From positions 2,480,001 through 2,544,000 of the forward strand of contig OX596335.1 of the NCBI GenBank assembly GCA_951394405.1: a stretch of DNA of 64,000 nt, written 5' to 3'. Of the stretch, positions 50,803-62,937 are shown one piece after another (within the stretch, counting starts at the first letter, position 1; every line of letters begins with the position of its first letter). Both the position numbers and the translations under genes were made by a program. This DNA comes from Coprinellus micaceus (lineage: Eukaryota > Basidiomycota > Agaricomycetes > Agaricales > Psathyrellaceae). Under the pieces are notes generated by a model, which had not been told where the DNA came from, made no database searches, and saw only the letters and a list, made by a program, of their open reading frames with translations.

Positions 50803-52851
50803 ATGCTCGGCCTTCCGCGCCTGAGCCTGCTACGGACGTTCTCAGGAGTTCTCTATGTCTTCACGGTCCTCGTTACTGTCGTCGCAGCAGGGCTCTCGTG
50901 TGCTGCGATCATCTCGCAGGCGGTGCGGACCTCGGAAAATAGGTCGTGGTCCAAAAGCTTTAATGCCTTGATCGTAGGGGCTTCGTATATCATGGTGGTA
51001 AGCCCGAAATAGCTCTTATTTAACCATATTGGCAACGGTCTGACGGATTTGTTGCTTGAACTACACGCCTGAATCGCACCCTCGTTGGTTTCTCGCGACT
51101 CTGGTGCACCGAAAACACACTGTGACGACGGCGTGAACGGAGCTCAGTTCGTGGTATCCTTGCTGTTCTGCATTAAACGCCGTATTGCTGTTCGGCTAAA
51201 ACTCCAACGGATATCCAAAACATATCGGCCTGTAGGCGACGATTTGCCCAAGGTGAGTCAACTCCATTCCTTTCCTGAGGCTTGTAAATATATACTGACT
51301 CCCTCGCGTACCCGCCATCCCTTCTGCCCTTGCTTTCCCAATGAAACCCTTTCCACATTGTTAAATGTGATCCGCAATGCACCTGCTTTGCTTCGCGACT
51401 ACCTCGCTCTGGTGTCGTGCTTCGCGTCTTACACAGCCCGTTCACAACTACGTCGCACAAGAGTACATCCGTGCTTCTCTCGTTTCATACGAGTCCCTTC
51501 CGAAAGATATCGTACATGAGGGCTGGGGACGTCCAGGTTCGTGGTCGTATCCAGTTCGGTTTCTAGGGTCGTGCTTACTGACTTGCTACTTTCTCTTGCT
51601 TCTCTGCTCATATCGGACCTCCCATTTTCCCCTCTGCCCTCTCACGCTTGTCCTATCTCTTCCGACGCTCTGGCTCTTGCGCTTCTTGGTACTGTGCCCT
51701 TATCCGAAACCCTGACACGACACGAAACAAAACATGTCGCTTAAACTTATCGCTTTGCCTTGCAACCGACACCGACTCCCTGTGATCAATCGTCCTTTTT
51801 CTCTGCGTCTTGGCCGCTGGATTCGGCCACCAGGGACGAAGTACCAAGGCGTTTACTTCCGTCGTGCACTTCTCGACACCATTCAAAGGATTGGTACGTC
51901 CCCTCGCAGCGCATGTTTCGTTTCAGTGTTCCTAACTGCCCCAATCTTTTCATTTTCTCTGCCGTGTAACCTTCCCGGTACTGTTTGTAATATCCTCTTT
52001 GGCAACCCTCTGACCCCCTCACCCTAAAAATTTCAAATCACTCCCCTCGTTTCTAACACTCAATTCCCTTATGCGTGCCCCGCGCATTCTACCTTTCATT
52101 TCGCTACTTGCCACCCCCATATTCGCCTTGCTGTTCCAATTCACTTTCCAAAACGGTCATCCTCACGCTCAAACAATGATCCGACGTCCCATTCTCTACT
52201 TTCACCCGTTCCACGCCTGCCTTTCACATACGGTCCTGTGACTCGCGGTGATATCCTTCATCGCCTCCACGTACTGCTTTCCGCACTCCTTCCCCGGTTT
52301 TACCCCTCGATCTTACGCTGTACTTTCAAACATTGACCCTTCTTTTTTCATACTGGGTGTTCCCAACCTTCACTGGGCCTCAAACAATTCTTCCCTCCGT
52401 CCCTTTCCTTCCTAACTTGTTCACTTTGCTTCTCTCTCCTTCACCTCCCTCCACATTTCTTTGGACTACCCACCTCCAGATCACCTTGCCCACACCCTGA
52501 TACCAACGCACCCTCCACTAAAACCCCACGCGCGCATGCTCCTCCACTTCCGGTTTCTCATTCCGCTTCTCCCGATCGATGAGGACGGCTTGACCCCATT
52601 GCACTATTACGATAGCGCAATCCAGGTTGCGAGGAATGCGGAGAGGGAGTTGGGCGAGGAGGAGTATGAGGTGGGTGTGAGGGTCGGGAGGGAGATCGAG
52701 CAGACGCAAGTTCACCCGACGTCACCTTCCTAGATTCATCTACTCACCGATCTTCACGAACAGGCTCCAAGACTGCATCGCGGAAATGCTCGCAGAACAA
52801 GACTCGCAGTCGGACTCAATATCCCAGCCTAGGGCGAGCGGGGAAGGATGA
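50803..52851 (+). CDS. DLT1: Defect-at-low-temperature protein 1 (DLT1 family)
   Basis: Fungal membrane protein of unclear function, named for cold sensitivity in yeast. Exons: 50803-50997, 51148-51252, 51437-51536, 51834-51893, 52480-52705 and 52764-52851; 257 residues. Two membrane helices: VLYVFTVLVTVVAAGLSCAA and ALIVGASYIMVFVVSLLFCI, the latter followed by KRRIAVRLKLQRISKTYRP. Conserved blocks are SLVSYESLPKDIVHEGWGRP and PTHPPLKPHARMLLHFRFLI, then DEDGLTPLHYYDSAIQVARN. The last intron (52706-52763) starts GCAAGT, a GC-AG donor. A GT donor five bases on would give a different, unconserved tail. The first four introns are 150, 184, 297 and 586 nt, far longer than the 50-60 nt usual here. 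Confidence 0.9.
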
Positions 52852-53421
52852 GGCCAGGCAGGCGCCCTGGCAGCTCCGAACCACCCGAATGGATAGCGCC
52901 TATTCTGTATACGACGCCACCCACACTCATGCTTGGTTGCTTCTTTTGCCTCATTTACATGTTGCTTTGCTTCATACATATTGCCAATACGTATACCCTA
53001 ATCTCCGAAGCCCCCGAGAACGTCCGCACCGTGTTAATCTCTCCCATGCGTGAGGCTCTGACAGTGACTCCAGGTTTACTGTCGGGCTGCGGCCCTTGGG
53101 TCGGTCCTTCCGACCTTGAGGCTTCTTTTTCTACTTGCCGCGGCGTTTCAGAGGCAGCGGTGAGATGGGATCTCTCTACCTACAGCTACGGTTAGTGAAA
53201 CGGTTGCGGACTTTGGAGGTCTGGGCTTGGTTCAAGGAGGCCTGGGTCGAGTCATCATGGGATGGTATTGCAAAGCAAGGGATAGCGACGTGTCTATTCC
53301 ATTCCATTACCCAGCGTAAAAACAGTCTAGCATCATTATAGGTCGTAGATTATGCAGGGGGTAGGGGGGATACGTTGTGAGAAAGGGGGGTAATACGTTA
53401 GCGTAGCCGGGTGAACAGCAC
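52852..53421. other. Convergent intergenic region
   Basis: 570 bp between the 3' ends of DLT1 and the cytochrome b5 reductase gene. G-rich runs near 53360-53395. No gene seen. Confidence 0.45.
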
Positions 53422-54643
53422 TCAGAAAACGAAGACGGGGTCAGGGAGCTTGCTAATGGTATTCGGAAGAGGGTACTTGAGCTCGTCAAGGTTCTTCTTC
53501 ATAGCAGCAACCATGGGAGGGGGACCGCAGATGAGGATCTTGCTGTTGGTCTCTCCGGGGTTCTGGAGATAGGTTTGGATATGCTCCTTGGTGACGAAGC
53601 CGACGCCGCCCGTCCAGACAGCAGGGGGGTTGTTCAGAACGTAGTAGATCGTGAACCTCTTGGAGTGTGCCGCCTCGAGGTCCTTGAGCTCCTTGTGCAG
53701 GAGAATGTCGGCCTCGTTGACGTTGGCGTAGAGGAGGGACACGGTGGTGTTGTCCTCCGGGTTCCTGAGCACAGCGCGGATGATTTGTATCATTGGGGCA
53801 ATTCCGGTACCCCCAGCAATCATGCCGAGGTGGCTGACGAGGTTGGGGGTATACTTGAAGTTGCCCTTGGGACCCTTGACGCGGAGCTTGTCGCCGGGGT
53901 TGAGGGTGGTGACATAGCGGGAAATGTTACCCTTTTCATAGGTCTTGATGAGGAGGTCAAAGTACCCCCTGTCGTCGGGGAGGGAGACGGGGGTGTAGTT
54001 ACGGATGACAGCCTTGCCGTTGATCTCTGCGGTCACAGCGATGTGCTGGCCAATGGGAAGACCGAGAACATCGTCCGCACGGGGGAGCTTGAAGCGGTAG
54101 CTATGAATGCTGTTAGACTACACTGTGAGAGAGAGAGAGACGGATGAACACGAACATGGCGGTGTTGGGAGAGACCCTCTTGGTGTGAGCCAAGGGAAAC
54201 TCTTTCCACTCGTTGGGATCGAGAGGAGGCCTGGCCGGGCCTTGTCGGAAGTCAGTCGAGACTCGGGTCCCAAAGTGCCAGCGAGCACACTCACCGGCGC
54301 TGAGGGCCTTGATGTAGGCAGCGGTGCCGACGAGCAGAACGGTGCCTACGATGACGGCGGGGCTGCTCGCGAGGACAAGGAGGTTGTCCTTGGTCAAGGA
54401 GTTGCGGGCGTCCTCGAGGGTGAAATTCGTGACAAAGTCGATGACCTGGCCGGGAATGTTTTCGACCTGAACGCGTCCTGTAGCCATTTTGGGAGAGTTT
54501 TCGTCGAGACCGATGAGGATGAGGTTTCCGACGGGGTAGCCTTTGCGGTCGAGCCAGGCGGTGAGGGTGTGGAAGGCGGCGACGAGGGAGAGGAAGACGG
54601 CGGCGAAGGAGGCGAGGAAGGCGAGCTGGTGCTGGTTGGGCAT
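53422..54643 (-). CDS. CBR1: NADH-cytochrome b5 reductase
   Basis: FAD enzyme passing electrons from NADH to cytochrome b5 at the ER or outer mitochondrial membrane (sterol and fatty-acid synthesis). Exons 54643-54295, 54240-54156 and 54100-53422; 370 residues from this start. The catalytic part has the FAD motif RNYTPVS, the NADH motif GMIAGGTGIAPMIQI and the C-terminal CGPPPMVAAM, ending PVFVF, all as expected. The N-terminus carries two hydrophobic stretches (LAFLASFAAVFLSLVAAFHT, and VLASSPAVIVGTVLLVGTAA, the usual anchor). An internal ATG (MATGRVQVENIPG, about 54487) would give the family's usual length of about 320, so two isoforms or a later start are possible. A (GA)n run lies in the second intron. 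Confidence 0.93.
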
Positions 54644-54851
54644 GGCGGGACGTGGATCCCCAGCGAAATGGGCCGATGTGGGCTGATGTGGGTGCTCGGT
54701 GGCATTGTGGATCAGGGCCGGTTGAGGAGCAACCACGACCATCGTCTCCCCTTCCCCTTCCCCTTCTCCCTTCTTTTTCTTCTTGTTTCACGCTGGCCGT
54801 GACTTTCTCGCCCCGCAGCACAGATCCACACAGATCCAGCACAGATCGGCC
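54644..54851. promoter_or_regulatory. Shared divergent promoter region, CBR1 / phosphatase
   Basis: 208 bp between the start codons, with a CT-rich run on the plus strand (54748-54790). The CBR1 frame is open up to an ATG at 54742, inside this region. Inferred from spacing. Confidence 0.45.
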
Positions 54852-57028
54852 ATGTCGCGCAGAAAAGGCGTGCCAGCAGCCCTGCGCATCGACGCCCCAC
54901 ACCCCGCCCCTCATATAGCCCTCGTCACAGACCACGACGCCCCATCCCACTCCCACATGTCTCGTCCCTCCTCCGCCGCCTCCTCCCTGCGCAACGCAAA
55001 GCGTCTCGCCATCACCATCCCCTCCCCCGCCTCCTCAGACTCCTCCGCGCCCTCCTCCGCACACCCCTTCCCCGCTGCCCCGCCCTCCGATGGGCACCGT
55101 CGTCCAGAGCGTCCTCGCCGGCCCTCCGTCGTCTCCCTCCCACCCTCCGGCAACCCCGTCGCCTCCATGCTCCACCGCAAGGAGGAGGACGGCGTCGCTG
55201 GCTCCGAGGATATCCCCTACGCAAACGGTCCCGTCCAGATCATCCCCGGAATTTGGATAGGCTCAGAGGAGAACGCCCGCGACTGGAAGGGCCTTCTTGA
55301 GCGCGGCATCAGGGCCATTCTCAACGTCGCAAAAGAGGTCTCGTCGCCGTTCGACAGTGCACCCCGGGGTCTGCGCTCCGTCTCGTCAACGCCCAACTTC
55401 CGAAAGTCGCACCAGTCAGACTCCACCTACTATCCTCCCCACCTCCCAAGCGGTCGTCCCGGTATGCACTACCTCAAGCTCCAGTGGTCACATGGGCAGC
55501 AGGACCTCGTCAACAACGGTTTCCAGGCCGCCATGTCTTTCGTCGACGACGCCCTTGCTCGTGGAGAAGGCATTCTTGTCCAGTAAGTCTCCACGTATTT
55601 TCCGACGTCCTTGTTGTCCTCATCATTGCGCTTCACATAGCTGTCAGTGCGGTGTATCACGCTCCGCGACGATGGTTATCGCCCTCGTGATGCGCGCCGC
55701 CGCCGAGCACTCGCGCCATGTGCCACCTGAGGTATGGGCGCTCAAGGGTATGCAAGGTGCTTACTCCTTCGTCAAGGAGAAGAGCCCTTGTGTAGGCCCG
55801 AATATGTCGTAAGTCCGCTTCATCTCATATCGCTGATGCTTTACACCTAACGTCGCGCTTCAGCCTCATCTATCAGCTGTTGGATTACGAAAAGACGCTT
55901 CGCGGCGAATCAGCTTCACCAGGCTCTGATGATTCCTTCTCAAAGGATGAGGAATGGGGACGCCAGCGGCAGGCTATGGACGCCGAGTCGAGCGAGGAAG
56001 ATCCCGAAGACGACATGGAGAACTCGGTCATCATGCAGGAAGCTCGCGCTCTCGACAAGGCTATGGAAGATCGTATTGTTGCGCGCAAAGCGTCCACGTC
56101 TTCCATTGGCTCGACGGGATCAGGTATCGGAATGGGTCCAGCATGGCGTAACCGCTATGCATCTCGTAAACGGTCCGGCTCCATCGCATCCTACGGTACC
56201 TCCAACAGCGTCATCAGCGAAGACCTATTGGAGGAAGATGAGGAAGAACACCTTCTTGGGGTCGGTGGTGGTTTCGATTCCGAGCGACCCATTTCAGGTC
56301 AAACTACCGAATCTTCCGCATCTAATTCCCCGGATGACGAGAACGACGACGCAAGCGATATCCCTCCCTTCGCATCGCCTCAGACCGCGCGATTCGCCCC
56401 GCCGCCCTCCGCGCCAGCATGGCGAACGAGCTTCACAGCACTTCCACCTCCGCCTGCAACCGCGGTGCGCAGCTCATTCGATCTCCCTCCCGTTGTCAAG
56501 AAGCGGCGGCCGTCGTCAATGTCAATCTCCGTACTCCCCGCTGTACCGTCGAGTCCTATCGTCATTGAACAGGATTCAGAGCCGGAGACCGCTCCTCCGC
56601 CTAAGCCGTTTGCGATGTCCCTCCCACCCATGCGACCCCTCAACATTCGCAAACGCGCGGAATCGTCAAAGCCTGCACCGCCGCCTCTGCATCTCAGGCA
56701 CAGCGTCCTGCGGCGACCGTCGGCTTCCTCCACCGCTTCTAGCGCTTCCAACAAATCTGTCGAAATCGCCCAGACACCCTCACAGACGCTCTTTGTCTTC
56801 CCTCCCTCACCGACATTGGCGACCAAGGTACAAACACCCTCGACCATGACTCTCACGTCAGAGGCCGCCGTGGGATCGGTCCCCTTCCCTACCATTTCGA
56901 CCCCAAGGATATCGACATTCCAGAAGAGAGGACGGACATTGAGCTTCATTGGAGTAGGGTCGCCGCCTACGCCTACCGTAGGCTTCTCAAAAGTGGACGC
57001 GAGAGGCTATGTTGGGTTTCCCTCATGA
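54852..57028 (+). CDS. Dual-specificity MAP-kinase-type phosphatase (Msg5/Pmp1-like)
   Basis: Likely dephosphorylates Thr and Tyr of a MAP kinase. Exons 54852-55582, 55641-55808 and 55864-57028; 687 residues. The P-loop HCQCGVSRSAT spans the first splice junction (His244, Cys245, Arg251: Cys-x5-Arg). The domain starts PVQIIPGIWIGSEENARDWK and includes YLKLQWSHGQQDLVNNGF and the AYSFVKEKSPCVGPNMSLIY helix after the P-loop. The N-terminal 130 residues and C-terminal 380 residues are Ser/Pro-rich and probably disordered, holding likely docking and phosphorylation sites. An acidic stretch (ESSEEDPEDDMENSVIM) follows the catalytic domain. The HCQCGVSRS loop form is shared with yeast Msg5/Sdp1 and fission yeast Pmp1. 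Confidence 0.87.
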
Positions 57029-57727
57029 CACGCAAGCAGCAACGCCCCCATGACACCTCTATATGCCTCGCCAACATTCGATTTTCAGCCACGTCTGATT
57101 CGCTACGCGAACTCGGACTCATCTTATGCTATCCCCTATGCCTCGTGTGGATAGTACCAGGATAGGACACTGCCTTTCTTCCCTTCCCTTTGTCTCCCCC
57201 TTCTATTAGGGTTGTAGGACCTACTGTATGTATAACTGCAGGTGGGGTTGTTTGTACGTCTCTGAGCTTTTTGTGCTTTGTTTTTCGATCTCCGCGTTCA
57301 TGGACTAGTTGGCGCTCACTCATAGGATCGGTGATTGATATCTATCAGTTGTCACTGTTAACTCTTCCTCTGGCTTTTTTTTTTTTTTAACATTTCGTCC
57401 TACCATCAGCTACTACTTATTCTCTTGACCTTGACACCACCACTGGCACCAGCATGGCCTCAAAAACAGAAGAGGACGATCCCAGCATTACATATTGTTA
57501 TCATTTCACTATCGTCACTGGTTTGGCACGTTCATCATCACCTTTATTATTTACGCATTTTGTTGTCGTTGTCGCACTCAACTAGGTCTTGGTAGTCGGT
57601 AGTTAGGCTTTGAACCATTTGGCATTTACAGTTACGTCTCATCACCCCCATCCGAAGGCGACCATGCTCTCATTCCAATAAATGTGAACCATGATCCATT
57701 AGCATCTGGAGAAGGTCTTAGAGCTAC
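57029..57727. other. Convergent intergenic region
   Basis: 699 bp between the 3' ends of the phosphatase and TVP23 genes. It holds a run of about 15 T near 57376-57390. No gene seen. Confidence 0.45.
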
Positions 57728-59088
<1,361 letters not shown>

Positions 59089-59248
59089 GGTATCAAAAGC
59101 CTTGGTATAATGGTGGTGAGCGTTAAAGTCAGGCCAGGGGAATTGGCTGATGCACGTCGACGTCACGACCTTGAAACCCAGCTTGATGGAATATTGACAT
59201 CGCGCTTGGACCTCGACGCCCATCTCTCTCTGAAGCCCTCGAAGGAAT
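59089..59248. promoter_or_regulatory. Shared divergent promoter region, TVP23 / membrane protein
   Basis: 160 bp between divergent starts; no obvious TATA box. Inferred from spacing. Confidence 0.45.
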
Positions 59249-60903
59249 ATGAGCAACGGCGTTGCGCCCGACGAGAGAACACCTCTACTCCCAACCGAAG
59301 TCAATGCTGGCACGGAGAGCAACACCCCCGATGACGATCCCAGGCTCATATCCGACGGTTTGACACGCATTATCTCTGCTGTGTCTCTCGAAGCCCTGGT
59401 TCCCAGCGATATCTTGCGTCCACACTCATCACATACCCAGCTATCTGACTCGGAAGCGTCTCCTCTCGACTATGGCTACGCTCTGACCGCTGTTCTGTAC
59501 TACCGTTCGCAGAAGATGAAGGAGGAGAGCGGTGTGGCGCCGTTGGACCTTTATAGCCGATGGACCCAAGAGACGTCGTCGGAAGGAGATGTGAAACTGG
59601 TCGAAAGACATATAGAGGTCCTGTGGACACAATTCCTGTCTCAGTACCGGACAGACCAGGAAATCGACACGGCGCTATGGAGCGAGCACAGGAAGGATGC
59701 ATCAAGCGGTGCCGTGCTGAAAGGTGGGGGTCGGATGTACAGCCGAGTCGAATGGATTATTCTAACCACTATGTAAACAGCCACACAGTTTTTAGAAGGA
59801 CCCACCCCGTATACCGGACTCCTTAAGCACCCGTTGGTGGAGGCCGCCATGGCGAGACGATGGAAGCATGGCAGGCATTATACCACCAACCAACCCTCTT
59901 CGAGTCTCCTCCAACGGGCCGACACGCTGTTCGGTACGCCTCGGTTAGTTTAATCCTCCATTCGTATATGTTCTCTCTACTAAGGTACCCCAGAAACGCG
60001 CATCTCCTCGCCCTTACATCCCACCTGGCGTATATTTTCCTCCTGGCTCATTACCTTCTCTATCCTCCTGGCCGGGTGTCTACCGACGTATACACCTACT
60101 GTCAAGATGTACATCCTCACTCCATTGGACTCTTCGTATTCGCTCTCGCCAACGCACTATTTGTCCCAACGCCATACAACTACCTCTACCTGACGTCGCT
60201 CGCCGCTCTAGCCCTTCCATTCCCCGGCCTTCCTCAGCCGGGCGATGGCTTCTTCGACATTCTGCTTCTCGTATTCGCCTTACATATCCTGACGCTGCAC
60301 AGGCCGTTCACATCAAGCCTTCTTTATATTCGCGAGCTTTCCAGCTCCATTCCACTTGCAGGATTCGTGCATCGCAGCCTCATTGATGGCCTTGCACCAT
60401 CGCTATTTTACTTTGGCGTGCCCTTCGTTGCATCAACCGTCCTCCTCTCGCTCTCCCTTGACGGGGACTTCTTCCGCGCTGCAGCAGTCCCCTTCACCTC
60501 GCTCTCGTGGGCTATCCCAGCACCCATGGAAACGCGGAACACTTTCCTTGGTATCGTCCTTGTGATTTTGCTCGGACTTTTCTTCTCGATTTTCGCAACT
60601 ACCATTGCTGCTCCCACTGCGCGAGCCTCGCGCACCTCGCCAAGTCCGTGGGACAGGTACGGCACGGATATCGGTTACTGGACGAGGTCCGTAGCTGTTT
60701 CTGTGTGCTCACAATACGACCAACCGTACTTATGCCCTCCTCCCTTCAACGTACTACGTCTGGTCATCGTTTCTCCCCTACAACTCCTGTTGAAATGGTC
60801 AGGGCAATCTTCGGACTTGCTAAAGAGCGTAGATCAGTATGTATGGAGGTTCACAGTTCTCCCATTCCTCTTGGTTGCACATCTCGTTTCTAGAGTGCTG
60901 TAA
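59249..60903 (+). CDS. Multi-pass membrane protein of unknown function
   Basis: I do not recognise the family. Exons 59249-59723, 59781-59943 and 59985-60903; 518 residues. The second intron uses donor GTTAGT at 59944, which joins TLFGTPR to YPRNAHLLAL in frame. The N-terminal 210 residues are soluble and acidic, with an RTPLL di-leucine-like motif near residue 10 of the kind found in vacuolar/endosomal membrane proteins. From about residue 213 there are roughly eight hydrophobic segments, including LALTSHLAYIFLLAHYLLYP, PSLFYFGVPFVASTVLLSLS and FLGIVLVILLGLFFSIFATT. A short cytosolic loop (SPSPWDRYGTDIGYWTRS) precedes the last helices. Probably a channel or transporter-like protein of an endomembrane, by inference only. 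Confidence 0.75.
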
Positions 60904-61219
60904 TGTCTTGTCTAGTAGCTCGTCGATGTTCATGTATGCATGACTTGTGTTCATACCTTCCCGGAAGAAGACAGCCTATTTCCAGGCAACGCGGCGGGCG
61001 ATGCCAAAATGTCAATCGAAATCACTAGGAAACGCGGGGCATCATCCGGGCGCGTTCAAGCTCAGGTCATCACACGGGGTTGCCGCGTTGAAGTCAAAAC
61101 GGAGATGGCGATCAACACGTTCTGCCTCTATACAAGAGCTGTCTTGACTCGTCCATGTCGCCTTTCCATCTGTCCTTTGTCTAGTTTTCCCACTTTCCTT
61201 CAACCCTCCACCATATACC
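60904..61219. other. Intergenic region
   Basis: 316 bp between tandem genes; the last 60 bp are pyrimidine-rich, with TATACAAG near 61128. Nothing else seen. Confidence 0.4.
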
Positions 61220-62530
61220 ATGGATACCCACCATACCACGAAGAAGGGCGATGAAGTCCCTGCAAGTCCGACCTCTGCATACAAATTCGAAGCATTGCTG
61301 TTCTCCTCAATAGACTCCAACTTGGCTGTCCCTCTTTCTTTGGTATGTCCTGCCTTCATTGGGTGGTGGCATATCTCATAGACCTGCTCCGACCAGAACC
61401 ATCCATCCAAATCTGATACCAAGCCACCCCATGAAGCAAAGGGTCGAAGGGACTCTCGGGCTTCCCGCTCGTCAATACACCGCTCGTCCTCTGTCGTATT
61501 TCGGGCGCTGCCACCTATCCGTCGCATGCCCTCCTTGCAGGTTCCCTCCTTGACCGATATCTCCAACCCCCACAACATACCCAACCCACGTTCCCTCAAC
61601 CAGATCTCCGAGACCGAAGCCACTTCCTTCAAGCTCAAGCTGCCCTTGACACTCGTTCATCCAAATAGTCCGTATGTCCCCTGGGAGCTCCCCGTCCGGC
61701 AGAAGATTCTGTGCACCATCCCTGTTTCGAATCCTGGAGACTCGACCGATGACGATGACGCAGAGGCCTCGGGATCGGAGGAGAAATCAAGAGACCCAGA
61801 CACACAACGGGACAAGAAACCGCTATCCAGCGTATGGAACGCCCTCAAGTCTGCGCCGAAGAGGGTGAAAACGAAGTGTCGACGGCTCTTGAGTCCCCGT
61901 GCAAGAGAGGCCATCAATTTCGCTGTGGGGGACTCACGGGCAAGTTCAAACGCATCCGGCCAGAAGTCGGACGTCATCGTGGCTGGACCAGAAGACGAAG
62001 ACGTTGGCGAAGTATCATACATACCGCAACACCACACCGGCCTCCCTCTCTCGCCCACCGCCTCTTTCCGATCTGCTGAAACACACAGCCTGGCGATATG
62101 GCTCGCAGAGCGTCAGCGCAAGTTCCTCGATAAGGACTGCGAGTCGGCGAGGCTCATGTCGATCGATGAATACGAGCGCGCCGGGAGCTGGATCCGGAGA
62201 AAGGGAGATGTGCCACTGTTCACGGCGTCGCGAACTTCGTATCAGTGCAGCTTCGTTTCCGATCATGGGGACGCTGTTTCCGGCATCTTCAAGGTGTTTG
62301 GGAGCGACGGCGACCTTGAGCAACTGTCCCTCGCAAACCCCGTCCTCGAGAGTTCGACACCGTGCCTCCGCACATCGTCGCCAACAGCAAGCCGCACTGC
62401 ATTTGGACCCAAACGGATTGTGGAGGAGGACCGGCTGTCACGCATTGTGCACAGAGTCTCGATGCTTTCGTACATCGCTGAGCGGCCCCTGAGCTCTGCG
62501 AACGACTGGGTTCCACCCTCCTCTTCATAA
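61220..62530 (+). CDS. Uncharacterised protein, probably Agaricomycete-specific
   Basis: No family recognised. Exons 61220-61342 and 61397-62530; 418 residues. The first exon (MDTHHTTKKGDEVPASPTSA, ending DSNLAVPLSL) joins in frame to NHPSKSDTKPPHEAKGRR. Starting at the ATG at 61526 would discard 84 residues of open coding frame. The middle is Ser/Asp/Lys-rich (DSTDDDDAEASGSEEKSRD) with a basic patch (APKRVKTKCRRLLSPRAREA). The most ordered part is AETHSLAIWLAERQRKFLDK then RLMSIDEYERAGSWIRRKGD. The C-terminus is Ser-rich. No signal peptide or membrane helix. Soluble and probably nuclear or cytosolic, by inference. Confidence 0.72.
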
Positions 62531-62937
62531 CATACACTACACACAGTATTTAGACCATAATTATACTACCTAGAAAGAAATAACATTATTGTGGTTGCGT
62601 TTGACCGGCCCTGAACCATAACCGGATACGGCCGTGCGCCCATTGCTACAACTGAGCCCGAGGGCGCCGTTGTTTTCTGGCCTTGTCCTGCAACAATACC
62701 CCAGTCGTCATGTCCACGACACCTATTCTTCTCCCTCCCATTATATGCATGTGCTAGCCCTCCACCTCCCTCACATTCGTTAAACTCGCTCGACGCCGCC
62801 GAGCCCGCGACGAATATCGCGATGGACGTGGCGCACCCGCCCACCAACCACCCACCACCCCCGACATCGAAACTTGTACAACGGCTCCTCAACTCTCCAG
62901 CCCCGAAAACCCGCTTTCTCCTTCTACTCACCTCGCC
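62531..62937. other. Intergenic region
   Basis: About 400 bp; an AT-rich 3' flank of the preceding gene (62540-62590) and the presumed promoter of the last gene. An in-frame ATG at 62822 belongs to another reading frame. Confidence 0.4.
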
